Assembly: GCA_964426605.1 (NCBI GenBank) | Contig: CAYRQK010000003.1 | Span: 1-38,399 of the forward strand | Reading direction: 5' to 3' | Source: JAGQNT01 sp964426605 | GTDB lineage: Bacteria; Patescibacteriota; Saccharimonadia; Saccharimonadales; UBA4665 | DNA: 38,399 nt | Shown here: piece by piece, positions 11,201 to 16,342 of the stretch | Layout of the letters: every line of letters starts with the position of its first letter | Numbering within the stretch: position 1 is the stretch's first letter | Position numbers and translations under genes: made by a program | Notes under the pieces: model-generated | The model's database searches: none | What the model was told of the DNA's origin: nothing | The model's input: only the letters and a program-made list of their open reading frames with translations

Positions 11201-13153
11201 AACACCATGGGTGTGGTGCACACCAGCGCCAGTGGCCAGCTTTCTACGGGAGATGTAGCGTTGGGAACTGAGACCTCCGGTAGTTACATTGCCAATCTCG
11301 GTACACTCACTGGCCTGTCTACTAGCGGGAATACTGGTGAGGGTAGCACTCCAGCATTGACGGTTCTGTATGGGGCTGGTGCTAATAATGCGGCGGCCGG
11401 CAGCAATACCTTTACCTGCGCTAGTGGCACAGGGAACTTATCAGGCGGCGGCGGACTGGTGACAATAGGTACGAGTGGTACGAATTGCGGCTCAATTAAT
11501 ACAAATGCGGCCGTTAGTTTCGGTACGAGCGTGACTACACCGCTGGTTACGAACGCTGGTAGTCTCGAGATAAAGACAACTGGCAGCAATAATCTGCTAC
11601 TAACGAGTGGCTCGGGTACTGTTAACCTCAATGCATCAACTATTAAGACGAGCGCTGGCCTGACGTATGATTTGGCAAGTGCCAGTAATGATACCTATCA
11701 GATAACAAATAGTGGTGCTGGTATCGCCAGTCTCGGGGTGGAGGGCTCTGGAACCTTTGGCACTGGTCTGACTGTCTCGAGCGGCGGCGCCTCTATAACT
11801 GGTGCGACGACTATTGCAGGTAGCGTGGGCGGTATTACGGGCTTGACGGTTGCCAGTGGCGGTGCAAGCATCACCGGTAATACTACTGTTAGTGGTACGC
11901 TTTCTGGCTTGACGGGTCTGACGGTTATATCTGGTGGTGCTAGCATTAGCGGTGGTCTCAACAATAATTCCGGTGGCATCACCGGTGTCGGAGCGATCTC
12001 TGGCGGCACAACCCTGAGTCTTAGTGGTAGTATTACTGCCACCACAAGCGGTACCATCAACGGTTTGAGTATCAATGGCGGTGCTTTGAGCGGCGTCACG
12101 ACCATCAGTGCGTCGGGTGCAATTGCTGCCGCCACAGCAACGAACACCATCAATGGCTTGATCATTAATGCTGGCGCATTGAGCGGAGTGAAGGGTATGA
12201 CATTCAGCTCTGGCGGCCTGAACCTCAGCGCGGGCGGCATTACCGGCGCCGGTAGTATTGCCGGCGCCACGACCATTACGGCGAGTGGTGCAATTAGTGG
12301 TGGTTCGCTGAGTGCAGGAAACGGTGACAACTTTGCTTGCACCGGTACAAACTATACAAAGGCTGAGGTTGTGGTAAACGGCATAGTGACGGGTGATGGT
12401 GGTTGTGGCAGTGTTGGTTTGTCTGACGAGCGCCTGAAGACAAACATTACTCCATTAAATGCTTCGGTGCTCGACAAGATCAAGGGTATCAACACCGTCA
12501 ATTTCAACTTTGACTGTACAAATAGCTACTTTACTACAAGCCACACTGACTGTCAGACCAACCTCCAGACGGGTGTGTTAGCACAAGAGATTCAGCAAAT
12601 TTTCCCGGACCTTGTTGGTCAAGACGAGTATGGCTATTACCACGTCGATTACCAAGGCTTGAGTGTTTACAATCTTAAAGCGGTCAGCGAGATTGCTCAA
12701 CATATTGATAGTCAGGGCGACGCCAGCTTTAAAACGCTCACTGCCAATAATCTAAACCTTAGTGGAACCCTAGCACTCAGTGGCGGTCTTATGATTGGCG
12801 GTGACACACAATTCAATGGAAAGTCGGTATTTGATAATATCGTTACTTTCGGTGATGCGGTGAGCTTCAATGGGCCAGTGACCTTTAATGGCCAGACACA
12901 CTTCAACAGTAACACCGGTGGCTATGCCACGATTAAGATGGGCCAGACAGCCGTACATGTGAGTTTCCCGCAGGCGTACGATAGTGCACCGATTGTTTCG
13001 GCGACCCTAGGCAACGGTGCCTTTGCTCAGTACAGCACCAATAATAGTACGGCCAACGGCTTCGATATAGTCTTGAGTCAGCCCGCCACGGCCGAATTGC
13101 AGTTCTCGTGGCTTGCGCTTAGCGTCACAGACCCGACGTCAACTTCGCAATAA
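2219..13153 (+). CDS. Giant membrane-anchored fibre protein: double HTH, TM, beta-repeats, S74 chaperone
   Basis: A protein of 3644 residues. Residues ~24-75 (VTIGRAAQYLGVSVDTIRRW) and ~76-127 (STAGVAARLRVSESTVRR) are two MerR/excisionase-like helix-turn-helix units. Residues ~192-213 are a single membrane segment with a basic N-terminal side, so the HTH head should be cytoplasmic and the rest outside. About 3,200 residues of Gly/Ser/Thr-rich fibre repeats follow, including FTVDAQGRLTAAGTT, GTGLTGGG, GDLSGSYPNPTVAKING and THGGTGL, as in phage tail fibres. Ser3402-Asp3403 in LSDERLKTNI starts a peptidase S74 intramolecular chaperone, which normally trimerises the fibre and cuts itself off. Residues ~3500-3644 are an unusual extra beta-rich tail. 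The start is GTG 2219 or ATG 2255 (residue 13); neither has a clear SD. It is possibly an adhesin or host-contact fibre; the role of the HTH head is unknown. Confidence 0.9.
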   Translation: MSTQKNRNLEYKMSSKNTQEIQNKYVTIGRAAQYLGVSVDTIRRWELSGKLHAKRLDGKNRYFAVSDLRRFRSERPLSTAGVAARLRVSESTVRRLGVQGLLVPVRGENGRRMYSAQAVSDYMIRKSGDRDPVAIHSSASPITPASAPGAGSSLVDKLSQPTKTHIEVLEQEATDVVSTIADNGVYDSRGIGSFGLLAAIVLVALGAIFGVWYQAHSHAPGPTLANVVVAKNPDSSVKNTGPTLKVTPLNLPTTFMVQLPSSGLRIDLGQQKIVGSLVGASTNFAVLPITSQSIRDGGVELQDLSPDIQNLLSSLQTAVPSTNVYTTKVYPTVGTTQTVMAGLGLSGTATGTALTLGVNLGTTLRAIGNSLEVKLGGVATGTTSSASGLEATAQGLQLLGGCSDGDVLQHFSGAWMCSAVAGGGGSLALKQDGTVKLANPVALNFIGSDFGMTTAGGTGVLALAPTGVASGSYGDGLHVPVVTVDSKGRVTSVSAVSISGTAPTGVASGDLSGSYPNPTVAKINGIALGSTAATAGNLLVGSGTSWASRGLTGDISLSGTGVTTISAGSVTNTKLQNSGLTVASGSGLSGGGLVSLGGTTILSLTNTSVASGSYGSSTAVPVFTVDAQGRLTAAGTTTIANTGLQHSDVSVTAGTGLTGGGTVALGGSTGLSVLYGSLAGTAVEGSTGIAITAGTGLTGGGTITLGTGGSATLNIAYGSSAGTAVEGNTVLTCAAGVGNLSGGGNAIALGAGGGCNTIDTVANPNFATSISSPLVTNSGGLTIATTGSGHDLTLSSAGNIVLSGFDCSSNVNGGKLTVDASGNLICGDDIGGGSGSGSPSGLAGGDLSGSYPNPTVAKLNGVALGSTAATTGSLLIGNGTSWVSQLVGGDISLSGAGLATIAAGSVTNSKLQNSGLTITAGTGLTGGGTVALGGNTTLMLASTSVTAGSYGSSTAIPTFTVDAQGRLTAAGTTTISDIANASLQHASLTINTGSNLTGGGTVALGDSLSLGLSSAPSFATSVSSPLFTHNGALTLSNTGSGDLTISSTGHIVLSGLDCSGNANGGKLTVDTSGALACGDDVAGTSSSGLTVNLVNDVTGVLQTVYGGTGIDGSAAGDGTLLVGTGNGFALATLTNSGGIAINNTAGGIGLAVNYGSAANTAVQGNTGLTVAAGVGLSGGGSITLGTGGTATLSLADTTVTPGSYGSGNSVATFSVDQRGRLTAAGVTPVAGLDAAVLTSGTLNDTLLSGNVTLLGNAFDSANQLVQLDNGGNLPALNGSALTSLAANNISGTIGATHGGTGLASYIVGDLLYASSTTGLSRLADVTTGSCLVSGGVGVAPQWGSCAAGGGITGSGTTNTLPLFNSSGTLGDSKLAQNIGGTALTVLDGTDLNLTGGNLSIAGGLTASGTVILSGLNSTGIVHTNSSGVLSTGSVALGSETSGNYLNSLGSVTGLTIGGTNGVAGGVPTLVVNYGSTANTAVQGNTGLTVAAGTGLSGGGSVTLGTGGSLSFNLANTAVTPGVYGSGASVATFTVDQQGRLTTAGTTPIGALDAGVITTGTLSDALLGANVTLGGNIFNGNSQLVRLTASGKLPALDGSALTGIAAANVSGVLGVTHGGTGLTGYTTGDLLYASSSTGIGVLGAVASGSCLVSQGVGVAPTWGSCAAGGGITGSGTTNTLAVFNSSGTLGNSTLTQNSTTLQLANGNNFSVTGGNLSVTGGLTVTGPVTLSGLNSTGIVHTNSSGVLSTGVVALGADTSGSYVQNLGSLTGLSTTGNSGVGSAPSLSVLYGSSVNTAVQGDTGLTIAAGTGLSGGGAITLGTGGTATLNLADTAVAAGSYGSTTAVATFTVDQQGRLTAAGTTTLANGALQNSSITITPGSGLTGGGVVALGGSKTLSIDFGSGAGQVSPGDTIITCAAGVGNLSGGGSSVSAGAGGNCGNINTIPNPTFGTSVTTPTLTSSGALSVSSTGSNDLSLSSGSGTINLAASVLKATTGVTFDLSKSSDTTLTLQNSGTGSANINLADGVLLTGGTIRLTNTGVLQNITGNNGDGVAFDANTITSGVLSDSRLSSNVTLGGNTFNGANQLVKLTATGTLPALDGSALANITAGNISGTVTVAQGGTGVAAFTNNGVVYGNGAGALQVTSAGTSGQLLIANAGGAPVFVTAGGDVSLAADGTFTLATSGVSAGTYGDGTHSPTLTVDSKGRITGVSNTIITGAAPTGSAGGDLTGNFPSPTVSKINGVGLGSTTATAGNVLIADGANWVTRALTGDITISSTGVTSIGTGKVTNAQLANSGVTVTAGTGLTGGGSVSLGSGTTVNLANTAVTIGSYGSTNSVATFTVDQQGRLTAAGTTTIGNLANSALQNSSLTVSAGTGLTGGGLTALGGSTSLAVAYGSTAGTAVQGNTGITISAGTGLTGGGSITLGAGGTTSISLANTAVTGGTYGSSTAIPVFTVDAQGRLTSAGTTTIANSALNNSSLTINTAGNLSGGGTVALGGTLNLAFSAAPTFGTSVTTPTLTSTGALSVSSAGSNDLTLTSGSGTVQLGASTVKTSGTSLSFDLNNAANSTLNLLNSDATKTASLNVEGSGTFGTGLAVSAGGVSVSGNSTITGTLSGLTGLTVASGGANIAGGVTAAGTVILSGLNSAGVVHTSASGQLSTSAVANGDLANSSLTVTAGTGLTGGGLTALGGTTSLAVAYGSTAGTAVQGNTGITVTAGTGLTGGGSITLGTGGTTTVNLANTAVTTGSYGSASSAATFTVDQQGRLTAAGTTAIGNLANSALQNSSITVNTAGNLSGGGTVALGGTLNLAFTAAPTFASGLTVSSGGASITGGLNNNSGGITSAGAISGATTITTSSTINGLSLSNTGLSAAAGLTVASGGTGDLALSSGSGKIALGATAVQTTGGLTYDLNNASADTTFGIVNNGVGHAANLSVEGSGSFGTGLTVFAGGASITGSATINGTLAGLTGLTVASGGASIAGGLTSAGTTILSALNTMGVVHTSASGQLSTGDVALGTETSGSYIANLGTLTGLSTSGNTGEGSTPALTVLYGAGANNAAAGSNTFTCASGTGNLSGGGGLVTIGTSGTNCGSINTNAAVSFGTSVTTPLVTNAGSLEIKTTGSNNLLLTSGSGTVNLNASTIKTSAGLTYDLASASNDTYQITNSGAGIASLGVEGSGTFGTGLTVSSGGASITGATTIAGSVGGITGLTVASGGASITGNTTVSGTLSGLTGLTVISGGASISGGLNNNSGGITGVGAISGGTTLSLSGSITATTSGTINGLSINGGALSGVTTISASGAIAAATATNTINGLIINAGALSGVKGMTFSSGGLNLSAGGITGAGSIAGATTITASGAISGGSLSAGNGDNFACTGTNYTKAEVVVNGIVTGDGGCGSVGLSDERLKTNITPLNASVLDKIKGINTVNFNFDCTNSYFTTSHTDCQTNLQTGVLAQEIQQIFPDLVGQDEYGYYHVDYQGLSVYNLKAVSEIAQHIDSQGDASFKTLTANNLNLSGTLALSGGLMIGGDTQFNGKSVFDNIVTFGDAVSFNGPVTFNGQTHFNSNTGGYATIKMGQTAVHVSFPQAYDSAPIVSATLGNGAFAQYSTNNSTANGFDIVLSQPATAELQFSWLALSVTDPTSTSQ
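4171..5001 (+). repeat. 30-bp near-identical repeat, three copies, in the giant gene
   Basis: A 30-bp unit encoding TAGTGLTGGG occurs at 4171-4200 and 4291-4320 (identical) and at 4972-5001 (one mismatch near the end). Conservation at the nucleotide level, not only the protein level, points to recent duplication or gene conversion. Confidence 0.8.
5678..7582 (+). repeat. Two ~0.95-kb tandem super-repeats in the giant gene
   Basis: Unit 1 runs 5678-6634 (319 codons) and unit 2 runs 6635-7582 (316 codons). Both follow the same domain order: YGS.ANTAVQGNTGLTVAAG, a VDQ.GRLT segment, LPAL.GSALT, HGGTGL...GDLLYASS, GSCLVS.GVGVAP, GSCAAGGGITGSGTTNT, then NSTGIVHTNSSGVLSTG. A third start occurs at 7583. 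Nearly identical DNA blocks mark the pair: 6242-6276 with 7199-7233, and 6453-6511 with 7403-7461 (one mismatch seen). Confidence 0.8.
7766..10534 (+). repeat. 39-bp identical dispersed repeat in the giant gene
   Basis: Positions 7766-7804 and 10496-10534 are identical over 39 bp and encode VDQQGRLTAAGTT. Separation of 2.73 kb makes homologous deletion or duplication in units of ~910 residues possible. Confidence 0.8.
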
Positions 13154-13155
13154 CC

Positions 13156-13184
13156 TTGACGCTTGGTGGACCGACCATTAGAAT
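13156..13184 (+). promoter_or_regulatory. Promoter of the small membrane protein gene
   Basis: TTGACG (13156-13161), a 17-nt spacer, TAGAAT (13179-13184). The start is expected near 13191, so the downstream gene need not depend on read-through from the 11-kb giant gene. Confidence 0.8.
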
Positions 13185-13195
13185 TAGGCATAAGC
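13184..13195 (+). promoter_or_regulatory. 12-bp shared promoter element, copy 2
   Basis: TTAGGCATAAGC starts at the last base of the -10 hexamer, exactly as at 2182-2193 upstream of the giant gene. Arms TTA/TAA flank GGCA. Suggests joint regulation of the fibre and the membrane protein. Confidence 0.5.
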
Positions 13196-13223
13196 GTAAC
13201 ATAAGTGAGGGAGAGGGGCAGAT

Positions 13224-13718
13224 ATGCCGAGTATCAAAGTGCAACTTAGATCAGAGAAGAAAGATGGAGAGAAAAGGAAGATGAATTTAAAGTCGCTGAA
13301 GCCCTCCAAGAGAACAGTGGTAGAGGTGATAGTACTTATCCTGTTAGTGGGACTAGCACTGTATGCAGTCCAGGTTAGGTCTGACCGCGATAACCTGCGT
13401 AGTGAGCTGACGTCACTCAAGAGCGATCCACAGCAAGCCGTGCAGCAGCAGACAAGTGATCTGATTGCTTCTGTTGGCAAGCTATACTCTTTGCCAAAGG
13501 GTGAGACACCTACAGTAGCTGCAGTAACCGACGCAGCCCAGGCTAAGAAGCAATCGGCCTTCTTCAACAATGCCCAGAATGGCGACAAGGTACTCTTGTA
13601 TGTTAAGGCTGGTGAGGCTATCTTATATCGTCCAAGCACGAACAAGATCGTGGTTGTTGCACCGCTGACTTTCAGCAACGCCACAACTGGAACCACCACC
13701 AATAAAAGTGGTAACTAA
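13224..13718 (+). CDS. Single-pass membrane protein, function unknown
   Basis: A 164-residue protein. A basic N-terminus is followed by one membrane helix at ~residues 31-51 (VVEVIVLILLVGLALYAV). Next comes a short coiled-coil-like stretch (RSDRDNLRSELTSLKSD), then a small extracytoplasmic domain with GDKVLLYVKAGEAILYRP and KIVVVAPL, which looks like a compact beta domain. I do not recognise a named family with certainty. The start ATG 13224 follows a GAGGGAGAGGGG purine run (SD-like). An internal ATG at 13281 would shorten the cytoplasmic part. It lies 70 nt after the giant fibre gene, has its own promoter sharing a 12-bp element with it, and ends at a strong terminator, so a functional link to the fibre is plausible but unproven. 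Confidence 0.8.
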   Translation: MPSIKVQLRSEKKDGEKRKMNLKSLKPSKRTVVEVIVLILLVGLALYAVQVRSDRDNLRSELTSLKSDPQQAVQQQTSDLIASVGKLYSLPKGETPTVAAVTDAAQAKKQSAFFNNAQNGDKVLLYVKAGEAILYRPSTNKIVVVAPLTFSNATTGTTTNKSGN

Positions 13719-13746
13719 GACTCGTTAGTAGTTCTAGCAAGTCTAT

Positions 13747-13776
13747 AAAATGCCCCGCAACATTGCGGGGCATTTT
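13747..13776. terminator. Bidirectional terminator between convergent genes
   Basis: AAAATGCCCCGCAA (13747-13760) is complementary to TTGCGGGGCATTTT (13763-13776). The GC-rich stem is flanked by A and T runs and works on both strands. It lies between the plus-strand membrane protein and the minus-strand metalloprotease, whose stop codon (13775-13777) overlaps its end. Confidence 0.93.
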
Positions 13777-14272
13777 AGTGTAGGGCGTCGAAACTGCTTG
13801 GGGCGGCTACTGCCGGCAGCATCGAGCGATATGCCCTACAGAAACGTGAGGGTGTGACCTTCCAGACGGTATGGCAATTGAAACACCGGTACTGGGCGAG
13901 GTCTGACTGCTGGAAGCTTTTATTGCCACAAGTGGGGCAGATCGAGCGGTGGTGCAGCCAGTCCCGATAGGTGTCGATGCAATCTTGGATGTGTTCTTCG
14001 TCGATATCACTGAGTCGCATCTTTTGACACAGCCGCTTGGCTTCCTCCCAGGCCGCAATCTCGAGCCGCAGTAGCTCGTAGTCTGTTTTGTATGCAGCGT
14101 GCTGCAGCAGGGCGTGGCCCGTTTCGTGCAGCAGTGACCACAAGCCACCAGGTAGAGTGGCCTTGGGGTCGTAGTAAATCTCGTTGGTATCGGGTGACCA
14201 GTAAAACTTCTGTCCTTTGCGGAAGTGGAGGCTGGGGTACTTACGCTGGAGTGACTGTACGGCTTTTTCCAT
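13775..14272 (-). CDS. Zincin-like metalloprotease with C-terminal zinc ribbon
   Basis: A 165-residue protein. LLHETGHALLQH contains HExxH (His49, Glu50, His53), the zinc site of gluzincin-type peptidases. A Glu in ELLRLEIAAWEEA (residues ~66-78) is a plausible third ligand, as in the ImmA/IrrE family. Two CxxC pairs (Cys112/Cys115 and Cys130/Cys133; CPTC, CFNC) form a zinc ribbon. No signal peptide, so cytoplasmic. ImmA/IrrE proteins usually cleave a repressor or regulator, but no substrate is visible here. The start ATG lies inside the end of the ROK kinase gene (32-bp overlap), so the two are co-transcribed and probably translationally coupled. Confidence 0.72.
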   Translation of the reverse strand: MEKAVQSLQRKYPSLHFRKGQKFYWSPDTNEIYYDPKATLPGGLWSLLHETGHALLQHAAYKTDYELLRLEIAAWEEAKRLCQKMRLSDIDEEHIQDCIDTYRDWLHHRSICPTCGNKSFQQSDLAQYRCFNCHTVWKVTPSRFCRAYRSMLPAVAAPSSFDALH

Positions 14273-15074
14273 AGCGTTCCTTTGCTAAATCGTAACAGCC
14301 ATAGAGCACGGCTTCTTCTGGGCGCTTGGCCTCTTCCAGGGGCGGGATAGATAGTATGGGGGTCTTGTGCTGCGTGAGGGCGGCTTCGAGGTGAGGCTTG
14401 AGGCGCTCAAAATAAGTACCGACACTGCCGCCGACTACTATGACGTTCGGCTCGCACACAGCGATCAGCTCCAGTAGGCCAACACTGAGATCACGTGCGA
14501 TACGTTGCCAGGTAGCGGTATCGTATATGTCACTAGCTTGTTTTCCGAACCGTTCGACGATAGCTTTACCAGATGCGAATGATTCCCACGGTACAAGCTC
14601 ACCCTTGTAACTGGCCAGAAAGAGTGCCCCCCCGCCGTCACCGATGTTTTCATCAATGGCGCCATCGACAACAAGCGCGTAGCCGATGCCAGTGCTTATC
14701 GTTATGTACAACACCCTGGATCTTTCCTTCCGGAGCATAGCCTCGGATAGGCATGCAAGCTTTGCATCATTTTCTACAACAACTGGGGTGTGCACGATGG
14801 ATTCGACTGTTTCTTGCACTGGGACGTTGCGCCAGTTGAGATTGCCGAACGTTATACCGATGCCGTGCACTCGATCCATACGAGTAGCGGGGATTGCAAC
14901 AGAGGTGGCTCGGAATGATTTTGTTGCAAATGATGCTACAACTTTGGAAAGTTTTTGGGCCCATTCATCGAAATCTTGAGGTGTAGGAAATTTTTGACTT
15001 TCGACGATAACACCTCGTTCGTCCAAGGCGCCTACGAGTGTTTTTGTCCCTCCAACGTCGATACCCAAATACAT
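14241..15074 (-). CDS. ROK-family sugar kinase (glucokinase-like), no zinc motif
   Basis: A 277-residue protein of the ROK/ASKHA fold, expected to transfer phosphate from ATP to a hexose. Visible motifs are the phosphate-1 loop IDVGGTKT (residues 4-11), VVENDAKLACL with the catalytic Asp, ITISTGIGYALVVDG, ESFASGKAI and a late VIVVGGSVG. The usual ROK zinc motif (CxCGxxGCxE) before the ASG segment is absent: the region reads LASYKGELVPWESFASG. Substrate cannot be assigned; polyphosphate-type or ATP-dependent glucokinase are both possible. It is the first gene of a two-gene minus-strand operon. A -10 box (TACACT on the minus strand) lies 6 nt before the ATG, suggesting a leaderless mRNA. Confidence 0.85.
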   Translation of the reverse strand: MYLGIDVGGTKTLVGALDERGVIVESQKFPTPQDFDEWAQKLSKVVASFATKSFRATSVAIPATRMDRVHGIGITFGNLNWRNVPVQETVESIVHTPVVVENDAKLACLSEAMLRKERSRVLYITISTGIGYALVVDGAIDENIGDGGGALFLASYKGELVPWESFASGKAIVERFGKQASDIYDTATWQRIARDLSVGLLELIAVCEPNVIVVGGSVGTYFERLKPHLEAALTQHKTPILSIPPLEEAKRPEEAVLYGCYDLAKERYGKSRTVTPA

Positions 15075-15080
15075 GGTTTT

Positions 15081-15086
15081 AGTGTA
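15081..15086 (-). promoter_or_regulatory. -10 box of the ROK kinase gene (leaderless)
   Basis: On the minus strand TACACT is followed by 6 nt and the ATG at 15074. Transcription would start at or within a base or two of the start codon. The -35 is weak. Confidence 0.55.
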
Positions 15087-15111
15087 TCACGGTTGAGGCA
15101 AACCCAAACCC

Positions 15112-15140
15112 TTTACTCACCGCTGTAAAAAGGCTATACT
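15112..15140 (+). promoter_or_regulatory. Promoter of rpsA-infB operon
   Basis: TTTACT (15112-15117), a 17-nt spacer, TATACT (15135-15140). Start is expected near 15147, giving a leader of about 83 nt before the S1 start. Confidence 0.75.
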
Positions 15141-15229
15141 ACGCAGTAACGTTGAGGTATCACTTAGGGTTCGATGTGCTCGAAACTTTATTGCTCCAGC
15201 GAAATACACCCGAGAGGAGACATGCATAC

Positions 15230-16300
15230 ATGTCAAAAACTAGTACTAACATAACAATGGATGAGCTCTTAGCTGGCTCAGATTTAGTGAGTCTTACCAC
15301 TGGAGGCGTCGTTGAAGGCGTCATCAGTTCGGTTCGCAAGAACGAGGTTTGGATAGATCTCGGTCCCAAGGGGTCCGGCGTCGTGATGCGGCGGGAGATT
15401 GGCCACGGTCAGCAACTCGAAGTTGGTCAGACAGTTACCGTGAGCGTCATTGATCCTGAGCTCGAAGAGGGCTATGCGCTCTTGAGTTTGAAGCGTGCCG
15501 TTAAGGACCGCGGCTGGGATGAATTGCAACGGATATTTGAGTCACAAGAGGTTATTGAGGTTATGCCATATGATGCTAACCGCGGTGGACTCCTTGTTGA
15601 GCTTGAAGGTATTCGTGGTTTCTTGCCTGTCTCACAATTGGCAGCCGGCCATTACCCACGTGTATCTGGTGCTGACAAGGATGAGATCTTGCAGAAGCTG
15701 AATGCTTTAACTGGTAAGGCAATCCGGGCACGTATTCTTGATGTGAGCCGCAAAGATAACAAGCTCATTTTCTCCGAGAAAGAAGCCGTCAAGGATGACA
15801 TGCAAGCTCGCTTTGCCGAACTTAAAGTCGGTGACGAAGTAGAAGGTGTCGTGACTGGTGTCATCGACTTCGGAGCTTTCGTAAATGTTGACGGTATTGA
15901 GGGCTTGATTCACATCTCTGAGATTTCATGGGAGCGTGTCGACAATCCTCGTAACTATCTTAAAGTGAGTGATACGGTTAAGGCCAAGATCATCTCTATC
16001 GATAAGGATCGTCTGAGTCTCAGTCTCAAGCAGATGACCGAAGATCCATGGCTACAAGAAGTGAAGGCCTTTAAGAAAGGCGATATCATTGAGGGTAAGA
16101 TTACCCGGATTACGCCATTCGGTGCCTTTGTACAGATTAGCGCAAGTGTTGAGGCTTTGGTGCACGTCTCAGAGATGAGTGATGACGAAGGTGTCGATCC
16201 TGCGCAGCTGTTCCAGCTCAACGAGAAAAAGCAATTCAAGGTGCTTGATATCGATGCCGAGGGCCGTAAGATTGCCCTGAGTCTTAAAAGCGCCAAGTAG
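15230..16300 (+). CDS. rpsA: 30S ribosomal protein S1 (four S1 domains)
   Basis: A 356-residue protein that binds mRNA on the 30S subunit. Four S1/OB-fold repeats are visible. The third (GDEVEGVVTGVIDFGAFVNV...GLIHISEIS, ~197-265) and fourth (GDIIEGKITRITPFGAFVQI...ALVHVSEMS, ~280-350) are the most canonical; the first (GVVEGVISSVRKNEVWIDLG) and second (GGLLVELEGIRGFLPVSQL) are more divergent. It is shorter than the six-domain E. coli S1 and similar to short S1 forms of other phyla. ATG 15230 was chosen because AGGAGA lies at 15214-15219; the frame can be extended to 15152 but without SD. It has no KH domains, so it is not NusA. infB follows after 42 nt. Confidence 0.93.
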   Translation: MSKTSTNITMDELLAGSDLVSLTTGGVVEGVISSVRKNEVWIDLGPKGSGVVMRREIGHGQQLEVGQTVTVSVIDPELEEGYALLSLKRAVKDRGWDELQRIFESQEVIEVMPYDANRGGLLVELEGIRGFLPVSQLAAGHYPRVSGADKDEILQKLNALTGKAIRARILDVSRKDNKLIFSEKEAVKDDMQARFAELKVGDEVEGVVTGVIDFGAFVNVDGIEGLIHISEISWERVDNPRNYLKVSDTVKAKIISIDKDRLSLSLKQMTEDPWLQEVKAFKKGDIIEGKITRITPFGAFVQISASVEALVHVSEMSDDEGVDPAQLFQLNEKKQFKVLDIDAEGRKIALSLKSAK

Positions 16301-16342
16301 CACATGCACACATAAACGGCCCACGCCAGAAAGGAACGACGG

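Noticed and set aside
3600..12300. CRISPR array
   Set aside because: The repeats are in-frame coding repeats of variable length and spacing inside one ORF, not short direct repeats with unique spacers.
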